Positions 1 to 11,833 of a stretch of DNA of 64,000 nucleotides are shown here, piece after piece; the stretch's first letter is position 1; every line of letters begins with the position of its first letter. Location of the stretch: assembly GCF_011075055.1 (NCBI RefSeq), contig NC_058137.1:22801463-22865462 (forward strand). The letters run 5' to 3'. Origin of the DNA: Mangifera indica (Eukaryota; Streptophyta; Magnoliopsida; Sapindales; Anacardiaceae). The notes below the pieces were generated by a model that saw nothing but the letters and a program-made list of their open reading frames with translations, had not been told where the DNA came from and did not search any database. The position numbers were made by a program, and so were the translations under genes.

Positions 1-990
1 TTTTTTGTTTTTAAGTCGATAAATTATTGTATTTTTACCCAAAAAAGGGTGATATTGGCATATGTTCATGAGTTTGATGAAATTTTAAGGGGTTTTTTTT
101 TTTTTCAGAAGTTACAACGTATTACACTAAACCTTTTGTTAATAAATTAAACTTTAAACGAAAGTAAATGTAAGATTTTAAAATATTAGAGGATTGATAC
201 CATTTATATTAGCATCTTCAAGGGTCTATACTCAAAATCTAGAAGCTAAGGGGGCTAGATGTGAAAACTTAGTTTGAATAATATCATATGGAAAGTAACT
301 TGATAAATAATCATTTATCATTAATAATGAAAAATTAATATAAATATATATTATTTGAAAGATTATTAAATATAAATTATTATTATATTTAACTAAATTA
401 TCATATATAAATAATAAAATATTAGTTACTATTTTATTTAAATATCTTCAATGATTATTATGTACACATTATTTTTGTGTTGATTGGACAAACATGAATT
501 ATGCACTTTATAAAATATTTTTAATGTTAATAATATATTATAATTTTTTCAATATTCAAATTATAAAATAATTTAATTAAATTATTTTTTCAGTTATTAT
601 TTTATTGTTAATTTTTTAAAAAATATTTTCAAGATTATTTTTTATTTTAACTGAAAATGAAAATATTTTTATCTAAAAAATTTAATATATAAAAATCAAA
701 TTATAATAAAATTAAGAATATATAAGTAATTCTCTAATACTTAAAATATGGTAAGTATATTTATGGATAGATGATAAAAGATAATGGTCAAATATGGTAT
801 GTAGGCTTTCAATATGGTAAGATATTTAAAAAAAAAAAGGTAAAATATTGAAAAATATATGAATATGGTATGTAAAATATTAATAAATATGGTAATCAAA
901 ATATGTAATTTTTCAATTTACATAATAAAAAACCAAATGGAACCAAAGTTTCATCTAATATTACTCATCCAAACGCATCCACTGCCCCCA
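1..990. other. AT-rich 5' flank of UGT1A
   Basis: Very AT-rich noncoding DNA with no credible gene. It is closely similar to 33845-34819 upstream of UGT1B, apart from small indels. The last 250 bases carry a repeated AATATGGTA motif, annotated separately. ATG codons from 859 are in frame with UGT1A, but this lead-in is AT-rich and unlike any UGT N-terminus. Confidence 0.6.
743..912 (+). repeat. AATATGGTA repeats upstream of UGT1A
   Basis: About five spaced copies of AATATGGTA, followed variably by AGT, TGT or ATC, lie 80-250 bp before the UGT1A start. The UGT1B promoter has the same series plus one extra copy nearest the gene. They could be regulatory or simple sequence; only the repetition is seen. 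Confidence 0.55.
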
Positions 991-2445
991 ATGAACAACA
1001 AACCTGAGCTCGTCTTTGTCCCTGGACCGGGCGTCGGCCACCTTATCCCCTTCGTGGAGCTGGCCAAGCTTCTCGTCCAACGCCACCACCGCCTCTCCAT
1101 CACTGTCCTTGTCATAAAACCACCCTTCGACTCAAAAAATAATGCCTATCTCGACTTACTCTCTGCTGGTGACGGTATCAACTTTGTTCATCTCCCCACC
1201 AATGATCTTCAAACATTCAACGCCCAAAGCATCCTCACTTCTTTCATTGAATCACATAAACCGCAAGTCAAAGAAGCTGTCTCTAAGCTTGTTCTCTCCG
1301 AGTCAGCCTCCGATGACTCACCTAAACTTGCTGGGTTTGTTCTTGACATGTGTTGTACAAGCTTGATCGATGTTGCTGATGAGTTTGGAGTTCCAAGCTA
1401 TATTTTCTTTACGTCGAGTGCAGCTTTTCTGGGTTTGATGATTCACGTGCAGGCTCTTTATGATGAGCAGAACAAACACATTGTTGATTTGAAAGACTCG
1501 GATTCTGAATTGGAAGTACCGTGTCTCGCTAACACACTTCCTGCTAAGGTTTTGCCTTTTGTGTACTTGGACAAAGATTGGTCTATGATTATGTTTGAGC
1601 TAGCGAGGAGATTTCGAAGAGTCAACGGCATAATTGTGAATTCGTTTAAGGAGTTGGAATCTTTTGCGTTCAAGTCTTTATCTAGTGTTGAAACCAGCAT
1701 CCCACCTGTTTATCCTATTGGGCCCATTTTAAATCTTGATGGTAAAAGAATCGATCTGGGGTCAGCTGAGTCCAAAACAAAAGCAGAGATCATTGAGTGG
1801 CTTGAGGATCAACCACCATCGTCAGTTGTGTTCCTATGCTTCGGGAGCATGGGAAGCTTCGACAAGGAGCAGGTGAAAGAGATTGCTAGGGCGCTTGAAC
1901 AGAGTGGGCATCGTTTCTTGTGGTCTCTACGTCAACCTCCACCCAAGGACCAGTTTGTTGCTCCAAATGACTACAAAAATCTAACAGATGTGTTACCAGA
2001 AGGGTTTCTTGATCGAATAGCTAGGATTGGAAAAGTAATCGGTTGGGCTCCGCAAGTGTCAGTCCTAGCCCACAAGGCAATCGGAGGGTTTGTCTCACAT
2101 TGTGGGTGGAATTCAGTGCTAGAGAGCATTTGGTTAGGAGTTCCAATAGCCGCTTGGCCGATGTACGCAGAGCACCAGTTAAATGCGTTTGAGATGGTGA
2201 TTGAGTTAGAATCAGCAGTAGAGATTAAAATGGAATATAGGAAGGATTTTTTAGGAGAGAATAAAACGATGGTGAGTGCAGAGGAGATAGAGAGAGGGAT
2301 CAGGAAATTAATGGAGGATGATAATGAAATAAGGAGAAGAATTAAGGAGATGAGTGAAAAGAGTAGAAAAACGATGATGGAGGGTGGATCTTCATTCACT
2401 TCATTGGGTTGCTTCATTAACGATGTTATGAGCCATTTGTCATAA
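991..2445 (+). CDS. UDP-glycosyltransferase UGT1A (UGT71-like, group E)
   Basis: Family-1 glycosyltransferase of 484 residues, predicted cytosolic, transferring a sugar from a UDP-sugar to a small hydrophobic acceptor such as a phenylpropanoid, flavonoid or terpenoid; the acceptor cannot be read from sequence. The N-terminal acceptor half holds catalytic His17 (GVGHL) and its likely partner Asp119 (FVLDM). The C-terminal donor half holds the PSPG box from Trp352, with HCGWNS at 370-375. The last PSPG position is His395 (YAEHQ) where the other UGTs here have Gln. The start at 991 was chosen because MNNKPELVF aligns with the other paralogues; upstream in-frame ATGs would add 44 AT-coded residues. 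Single exon, as is usual for this group. Thirteen residues differ from UGT1B. Residue 382 is Leu (IWLGVP), against Phe in the paralogues. Confidence 0.95.
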   Translation: MNNKPELVFVPGPGVGHLIPFVELAKLLVQRHHRLSITVLVIKPPFDSKNNAYLDLLSAGDGINFVHLPTNDLQTFNAQSILTSFIESHKPQVKEAVSKLVLSESASDDSPKLAGFVLDMCCTSLIDVADEFGVPSYIFFTSSAAFLGLMIHVQALYDEQNKHIVDLKDSDSELEVPCLANTLPAKVLPFVYLDKDWSMIMFELARRFRRVNGIIVNSFKELESFAFKSLSSVETSIPPVYPIGPILNLDGKRIDLGSAESKTKAEIIEWLEDQPPSSVVFLCFGSMGSFDKEQVKEIARALEQSGHRFLWSLRQPPPKDQFVAPNDYKNLTDVLPEGFLDRIARIGKVIGWAPQVSVLAHKAIGGFVSHCGWNSVLESIWLGVPIAAWPMYAEHQLNAFEMVIELESAVEIKMEYRKDFLGENKTMVSAEEIERGIRKLMEDDNEIRRRIKEMSEKSRKTMMEGGSSFTSLGCFINDVMSHLS

Positions 2446-3031
2446 ATTTTGAAATAGAGCATTTTTAGGACGAGTGTTAGATTTTAAGCAGAATGGTTTG
2501 ATTTATGTGACTTAGGGGTGAAAAATGTCTTTAGATCAAATCTTGAGCAGAAAAATGTGAGCTTACTTCAATAATAATCTAATATTATTATAAAAATTGG
2601 TATTTAAATGAGTTTTACCATATATTCAATTTTCATCATTGTGATGTTGTCTTATCCGAAAGAATGTAGGGCAACTATTCTCGCATTTGAAATAGTAATA
2701 GATGGAGTTAAAATTTGAGGTAGAGGTGTCAATTGGTTGTGCCGACCAAGGTTTTCAAAATCAGATCGGGATAAAAACCATTTTAAGTACTGATTTCAAT
2801 CGAATCGGTTGAACTGTTTGAACCAATCGGTTGGACCGAAATTACTTAAGCAATTGATCACAGCCTTAAGCAATTGATTTGAAACTTGAACAATATTGAT
2901 TTGAACATGCAGTATTATTTATACCTTTTAATTTGAAACTTTCAAATTAAAATCACAACCTTAAGCAATTGATCTACTAAAGAGTTTACAAGGCCTTACA
3001 AAACACCAGCTTCCTGTCGTTGCCTGAGAAG

Positions 3032-4457
3032 TGTAGGGTCGAATGGCCTAAGAGGGGGGGTGAATTAGGCAATTTTAAAACTATCTTTACCAAATTTGAG
3101 AATTAAAGCAATTTATTCAAATCAAATAATGTTGCCTATTTTTAATCCAATGTATGAAAATAACTAAAATATCTCAAACAATCAATACAATCAAAATAAC
3201 ATAACATAAAATATAAGTTTAAGGGAAGAGAAAATCAAACACGCGATGTATAGTGGTTCGGCTCAACCCGGCCTACGTCCACTCCTCCAAGCTTTCTCCC
3301 TTGGAGTATTCCACTAATCCTTGGTTGACTAAACCTCAACCAAGCTTTTCTTCACAACCAAAATAGCTTCCAAGGTGCTATTAACCTTTACAAATGTTGA
3401 AACACAATTTCTCTCACAAGAAATTTTCTAATCTCTCCAAGAGTGAACCTCACTCTTTTATAACACGAATTTTAGTATGAATATTGAAATATGATCTCTC
3501 TCAAAGTGTATATGAAAGTTAAAGCTTAGTACAACCCAAAGCAAATGAAATTACAAAGTGTAAAAGCAAGGGTTTTGATTAGAGAGAATAATTTGCAAGT
3601 CAATAGCTCAAAACTAATTTACTCTCAAATATATGAAAGTTCTTGGTGGCAAAAAAGTTCTTTTCGAACGAAATTGATTGGGTTTATATAAGGAAAAATA
3701 AGGAAAGTTACCGTTGTGCACAAAGATAGTCGTTTTAATTTTCCAGAAAACGCACAATTCGGTCGACCGAATGGAATTCGGTCAACCGGATGTGACATGA
3801 CACTTCCGTGGAGCTTACGTGGCACTAGCCGTTGGAAAAATTCAAACCAAAATTCGGTCAACCGAATTTCTGAAGCCAAAATACATGGCTTTTGGATAAT
3901 TCGGAAGCTGATTCGGTCGGTGAAATTCGGTCGACCGAATTTTATTACATTTTACCCCCTGGATTTTTAAAAACTACAATTTGACCCCTAAAACTTTGAA
4001 AAGTGACAATTTAACCCAATTTTGAAAATTCTTTCAAAACCAACTTTAAGATATGAAAATGTAGTTCACAAAACTTCATCATTTTAAAAGAATTAATAAA
4101 CTTTGGTGAAAGAATTGGCTTAAACCAATAAGTTTGAAAAATGACATTTTAACCCAAAATGTGAAAGATATGAAAATGAGTTTTCAAGTGAGCTATCCCA
4201 TGCAAATAAATATTCTAATCAAAACGAATGCTCTAAATTACAAATATATCTACCTAACACTTGAGTTTTTCTTCAAATCTTCAATAATTCTTCAATTGAC
4301 TCTTCTCTTTCATTTCCATCTTGAAACTCCTTCAAGTGCATTAGATAAATCCTTGCAATCTAAGCTCACACTCAAGTAAAATCATTAGTCAATATGTTTA
4401 GGGACATATTAGTTTGTTATCATCAAAATAAGAGCATAATGACTCCTCAAGTCAACA
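3032..4457. repeat. Solo LTR nested in the hAT-like element
   Basis: A 1426-bp sequence starting TGTAGGGTC and ending GTCAACA, flanked by the 5-bp direct repeat AGAAG (3027-3031 and 4458-4462). TG...CA ends with a 5-bp duplication are what an LTR left by recombination would show. It contains no coding domain. Around 3757-3940 it holds several copies of the palindrome ATTCGGTCGACCGAAT or one-base variants. Superfamily cannot be assigned. Confidence 0.7.
3757..3940. repeat. Repeated 16-bp palindrome ATTCGGTCGACCGAAT
   Basis: Perfect copies at 3757-3772 and 3925-3940. Near copies at 3776-3791 (ending CCGGAT) and 3852-3867 (central CAAC). A half copy lies near 3911. All are within the solo LTR. 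Function unknown. Confidence 0.8.
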
Positions 4458-4924
4458 AGAAGTCGCTGGTCACAACAGCAATGGAAATCGACGTCGTCAG
4501 CTAACGTCTAAGCCTGGAAAGTCACCGTGAAACTTGCAAATATAGTCATGAAACTACACCTTGTAAGCCTGCAAACCGACACCCCTCGACGACAGCGTCG
4601 TCGTCGGCAGCCGTATTTAAACCGTCGTTGGCAAGGAACAGGAAATTCGTCGGCTGCAGTAATTGAGGATTGCGTCTGCACGCACTACAAGGAAGAGAAA
4701 AAAATGAAAAACAGTGTAAAAGTTTTATATGCAGCCTTGAACCGGTTCTGCATGGACCGGGTTGGACTGCGGTTCAGGATAGAACCGGCGGTTCAACCGT
4801 GGTCCAATCCGATTTCTATTCCAAAACTGTTTTGCCTTCAACAGAACCCGGCTACAGTGCCGGTTCATGGACCAATCGGTTCGACCGGCCAATCCGGTCC
4901 GATTTTTAAAACCTTGGTGCCGAC

Positions 4925-5293
4925 ATGGTCTGTCTTATTGATGGGTTACCCAACTATGCAATTTGAATTTAATAATCACTCAATTTTTACATATATTATT
5001 GTCTCGACTATATAAAAATATAAGTTGGAGCACATGTCATCCAACATACATCAACTTATACTAAAAGTTAACTCTAATGCTATAATAAATATAAGAGGTA
5101 TCAGTAGATCACATCCCATAATAGAAAACACAAGATAAGTATTTTGATGTGTTTTCTATCATAACTGAACATCAAAAAAGTTATCTTTCTTATTCATAAT
5201 TTCAAAAAAATATCAATATTAATAAAATTATAAAACTCACAATAATTGAAACTTTGACCTTCATGTTGGTTACTTTTGCATGGGATAGACAAT
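4925..5293. other. AT-rich DNA between two insertions
   Basis: Noncoding block A sequence between the hAT-like element and the gypsy element. It aligns with 36579-36913 of block B. No gene seen. Confidence 0.6.
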
Positions 5294-5298
5294 ATATG

Positions 5299-7285
<1,987 letters not shown>

Positions 7286-7305
7286 GTTGGTATCAGAGCA
7301 TGATT
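7286..7305 (+). other. Primer binding site of gypsy element
   Basis: TTGGTATCAGAGCATGA follows the 5' LTR after one base. It contains TGGTATCAGAGC, the usual plant complement to the 3' end of initiator tRNA-Met used to prime minus-strand synthesis. Confidence 0.85.
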
Positions 7306-7472
7306 TTGGAACCCAAAAGATGTTTTCTAAAATAAAATGGAGTAATGAAAGTAACACAGAGATGAAATACCCTCCAGCCACGTTGACCACCCTCGCAGCC
7401 GATCACTGTAAGTTAAGTTTTTATTTATACCTACTGAGTTTTATGAAACTAATGTGTTCATTTTAAGGACCT

Positions 7473-8543
7473 ATGAGTCAAACACCAGTAGATCCCTCTC
7501 AGAGGAGCCAGAATGAAGAAGCAGCCCCTCAGGTGCCCCAGGGGGCACTCAGTGCACATGATGTGCGAGAGATTTTCAGAGAGATGATGAGAGAGCACAA
7601 AGGTGCTCCTACATAGGGAAGTGAGACGGCTCATACGCCGCCAACCCAGGGACATGAAATGAAGGAGGTTACTTCAGCATCTACAGCAGCCCCAGTGAGG
7701 ACTCAGTTGCATCCTATTTTCAACCTCCCTAGTATGCACCAACCTCAAAAATTTGATGGTGCAAGGGACCCAATAGCAGCTGAAGAGTGGTTGGAATCAG
7801 TAGAGAGTGCAATGGCCTTGTTTGACATGACTGACCAAGAAGGAGTGAGATATGCCACTTATCTTTTCAAGTCAGGGGCAAGAATATGGTGAAACTTAGT
7901 CAGGGAGACGGTCAATGTCTCAGAAATAACATGGACAGAGTTTAGGCGTCGATTTGAGGCAGAGTACAGGGGCGCCGATGTTACTTGTATCAGGGCCCAA
8001 GAGTTTATCAGTCTAGTATAAGGGACAAACTCTGTAAAAGAATATTCCACAAAGTTTAATTAATTATCCCAGTATGCCCCTGAGATAGCTAGCACAGAAA
8101 TGAGGCATATGCAGAAGTTTGTGTACGGGTTGGATCTAGAGATAGCTCGAGATGTTATGACCGGGGCGTAGCCACCCAGAACTTATGCAGAGGCCCTTGA
8201 TAAAGCTTTGAGGGCAGAGGTTTTTGTCAGGAGGAGGTTTGGTCAGACCACAGGGCAAAAGGTTACACCTCCAGTTCAAAGGCATGAAAAAGAACTGGAA
8301 GAGTGGAAAGAAACAAAGAGGACTTGAGATACCAGCTTGCCAGAATGTGGGAAGCACCATAAAGGAGAGTGTTTGACAGGTCAGACAGTTTGTTTCAGAT
8401 GTCGTCAGCCTGGACATATTGCTAGTTTCTGTACAGCTGCCCCAGTGAGAGTAGAGCAGCAGTAGCTTATAGGAGGGGCCACAGCCAGAGTTTATACGAT
8501 CACCCAGGGCCCAGCAGAGGCTAACCCCTCAACAGTCACGGGG
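7473..8543 (+). pseudogene. gag of gypsy element, broken
   Basis: A frame from ATG 7473 runs without a shift into the RT-proximal region, but carries stops at 7614, 7890, 8019, 8061, 8169, 8325 and 8463. It encodes a retrotransposon gag domain (MHQPQKFDGARD, AEEWLESVE near 7735-7820) and a CCHC zinc knuckle (CFRCRQPGHIASFC, about 8395-8436). Several stops look like one-step transitions from Gln (CAG/CAA) or Trp (TGG) codons. After VTG at about 8540 the frame jumps straight to MDFLGRYG, so the protease core with its DSGA-type active site is missing. Confidence 0.85.
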
Positions 8544-11500
8544 ATGGACTTTTTGGGGAGATATGGAGCTGAGATTGATTGTAAAAAGAAGCAAGTGAGA
8601 TTTAACTTGGACTTTGAAGATCAATTCGAGTTTGGTAAGGGTCATATCCGGAGTTTAATGATCAGTATGTTAAAAGCTAGTAAAATATTGAAGAAAGGGT
8701 GTACAGGATATTTGGCTCATGTAGTGAGCAAGGTTGAGTCAGGCCCAACTATTGAGGAAACACCAGTGGTACGTGAGTTTCCAGATGTGTTTCCAAGTGA
8801 GCTATCGGGATTAGCTCCCGAGAGAGAGATTGAGTTTAGCATAGAGTTGGCACCTGGCACAATACCTATTTCAAGGGCACCCTATCGAATGGCCCCTGCC
8901 GAGTTACAAGAATTGAAAAAGCAGCTTCAAGAATTATTAGATCACGATTTTATCAAACCGAGCCTTCCCCTTGGGGAGCTCCCATCCTATTTGTGAAAAA
9001 GAAAGATGGATTTATGAGAATGTGCATTGATTACAGAGAGCTAAATAAAGCCACAGTTAAGAACAAGTACCCGTTACCCAGGATTGATGATTTATTTGAT
9101 CAATTGAAGGGATCCGTGGTCTTCTCCAAGATAGATTTGAGATCTGGTTATCACCAGGTGAGAGTGACAGAGAAGGATATACCCAAGACAGCTTTCCGAA
9201 CGAGGTATGGCCACTTTGAGTTTGTAGTGATGTCATTCGGATTGACAAATGCCCCTGCAGTATTTATGGATTTGATGAACAGGGTATTTCACGACTGTCT
9301 GGATAAATTTATTGTGGTATTCATTGATGATATCTTAGTATATTCTTGCAGTCGAGATGAACATGAACAACACTTGAGGTTTACCCTCCAGAGATTGAGA
9401 GAAAAACAACTGTATGCCAAATTCTCGAAATGTGAATTTTGGCTAGATAGAGTTACCTTTTTGGGGCATGTGATTTCAGCAGAGGGTATATCAGTGGATC
9501 CCAGTAAGATTGAGGCAATAATTGAATGGCAGAGACCAAAGACAGTCAAAGAGGTTCGTAGTTTCCTAGGTTTGGCAGGGTATTATCGGAGGTTTGTGGA
9601 AGGATTTGCCAGATTAGCCAGACCTCTTACAACCCTCACGAAGAAAGTAATGCCATTTCAGTGGTCAGATGTCTGTGAGACAAGCTTCCAAGAATTGAAA
9701 AGAAGATTGACTACTGCTCCGGTGTTAGCACTTCCAGAGGAGGGAGTTGAGTATGATTTATACACCGATGCCTCACACGGTGGTTTAGGAGCAGTGTTGA
9801 TGCAGCGAGGCAAGGTGATAGCATATGCCTCAAGACAATTGAAAGAATTTGAAACTCGATATCTCACTCATGATTTGAAGTTAGCAGCGGTGGTTTTTGC
9901 TTTGAAAATTTGGAGACACTATTTGTATGGGGTAAAATGTAATATTTATACTGATCATAAGAGCTTCAGATATTTCTTCACTCAGAAGGAATTAAATATG
10001 AGGCAGAGGCGATGGCTCGAGCTAGTAAAAGACTATGATTGTGATATTAAATACCATCCAGGCAAGGCTAATGTGGTTGCAGACGCCCTCAGTAGAAACG
10101 TGATGATATCACAATTGACGGTCCAGAAAGAAATTCAGAGAGAGATGGACCGAGAGCAGATTGAGCTCGTGATAGGAGCCTTCGCTAGATTAGAGATTCA
10201 GCCTACTCTCATAGATGAAATTTGAGAGGCTCAGACACAAGATGAATGGTGTCAACAGAAAATTCAGAAAGTAGAAGAGGGTCTCGAGGTAGATTTTCAA
10301 GTATCGAATAAAATTCTTAAATTTAGAGATCGAGTGTATGTTCCCCAGATAACTGAATTGAGACAGAGAATTCTTACAGAAGCTCATAGTTCTCTTTACA
10401 CTACCCACCCTGGGGGTGTAAAGATGTATCAGGACTTAAAAAGGCATTTTTGGTGGTCAGGCATGAAAAAGGATATAGGTGAGTTTGTTACCAAATGTCT
10501 CACCTGTCAGCAAATTAAGGCCGAACACCAGAGACCTGCAGGGTTACTTCAGTCTCTACCTATTCCAGAATGGAAATGGGAGCATATCTCCATAGACTTC
10601 ATTAGTGGACTCCCTAAAGCTCAGAATGGATGTAATGCTATCTGGGTGATTGTTGATAGAGCTCATTTCCTGCCCATCAAATATGCTACTACCACAGATC
10701 AGTTGGGGAGATTATATGTTAGGGAGATTATTAGATTGCATGGTGTACCCAGGACCATAGTATCTGATCGTGATACAAGATTTGTATCAGCTTTCTGGAA
10801 GAGTCTTCAAAGATCTTTGGCTACTAATTTGGCATTTAGTACAACCTATCATCCTCAGACGGATGGTCAGATAGAGAGGGTTAATCAGATTTTGGAGGAC
10901 ATGTTGAGAGCTGGTTGTTTGGATCATAAAGCGATATGGGTAGAAATGTTACCCTTGGTGGAGTTTGCTTATAATAATAGCTACCAGACGACTATTCAAA
11001 TGACACCTTATGAGGCATTATATGGTAGGAGGTGTCGTTCTCCTCTTCATTGGGAAGAGATAGGAGAGAAAGATGTGTTATCCTGATCCCTTGGGCCTGA
11101 GTTGACCTAGAAAATGATTGATGATGTCCAACTAACCAAGCAGAGAATAAAACAGGCCCAGGATCGACAGAAAAGCTATGCAGATCATCGACGTCGAGAC
11201 TTGGAATTCAATGTAGGTGAATTTGTATTTGTAAAGGTTGCTCCATTCAAGCATTTGATGAGATTTGGAAAGAAGGGAAAGCTAGCTCCCAGATTTATTG
11301 GTCCATATGAGATACTTGATAGAGTTGGTAAAGTGGCTTACAGATTAGCCTTACCAGCGAGTATGGACCGGATTCATGATGTATTTCATGTCTCATCGTT
11401 AAGAAAATGTCTTGGTGATCATTCCCAGGTTGTGAATACAGAAGATATTAAGTTATCAGAAGACCTTAGTTATGAAGAAAAACCGATTCAGATACTTGAC

Positions 11501-11632
11501 AGAAGAATTAAACAACTAAGGAACCGACAGATTCCTTTAGTAAAAGTCTTATGGACAAACCAGAAGACAGAGGAGGCTACCTGGGAAATGGAGCAAACCA
11601 TGAAGGAGAAGCATCCAGAGTTGTTTTTGTGA
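8544..11632 (+). pseudogene. pol of gypsy element (RT, RNase H, integrase), broken
   Basis: Frame 1 (8544-8996) carries the post-protease segment and the start of RT. A one-base loss near 8962 moves the rest into the frame read from 8970 to 11632. RT shows [20 protein letters not shown] and the catalytic FIDD (about 9320). RNase H shows YTDASHGG and IYTDHKSF. Integrase shows an HHCC finger (CLTCQQIK), the Asp of IDF, the Asp of SDRDTRF and the Glu of GQIERVNQ; four residues usual before AHFLP are absent. The C-terminus (PIQILDRR...EEATWEME) resembles a chromodomain. Stops lie at 10223, 11084 and 11108. Confidence 0.9.
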
Positions 11633-11650
11633 ATTCCGAGGACGGAATTT

Positions 11651-11668
11651 TTGTGAGGAGGGAAGAGT
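11651..11668 (+). other. Polypurine tract of gypsy element
   Basis: GAGGAGGGAAGAG immediately precedes the 3' LTR at 11669, as expected for the plus-strand primer. Confidence 0.75.
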
Positions 11669-11759
11669 TGTAATACCCTCAGGTATATTTCAGGGGTAAT
11701 TATGTCTTTTGACCCTGTTTTGAGATTTTTCTTATTTTAAATATATATATGTAGGGGTG

Positions 11760-11833
<74 letters not shown>

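Larger units (their letters stand above)
2739..4924. mobile_element. Non-autonomous hAT-like element with nested solo LTR
   Basis: Element 2747-4916 is bounded by an 8-bp target duplication GTGCCGAC (2739-2746 and 4917-4924). Its terminal inverted repeats begin CAAGGTTTTCAAAATC on the left; the right end reads CAAGGTTTTAAAAATC in reverse complement. Subterminal regions are rich in CCGGTT/AACCGG motifs. An 8-bp target duplication and CARGG-type ends are typical of hAT transposons. No transposase is seen. Without the nested LTR it would be about 739 bp. Block B (around 36570) has the unoccupied site, so insertion followed the block duplication. Confidence 0.85.

Noticed and set aside
859..990. 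N-terminal extension of UGT1A from an upstream ATG
   Set aside because: The 44 extra residues are AT-driven, differ in UGT1B because of an indel, and have no counterpart in the other UGTs.
1971..2462. Long minus-strand ORF opposite UGT1A
   Set aside because: It mirrors the UGT frame and recurs opposite every UGT copy (for example 35800-36249). No protein family resemblance.
4527..5015. 162-codon plus-strand ORF
   Set aside because: It runs across the end of the hAT-like element into the flank; the Arg-rich sequence comes from GTCGTCGTCGG-type repeats, not a gene.
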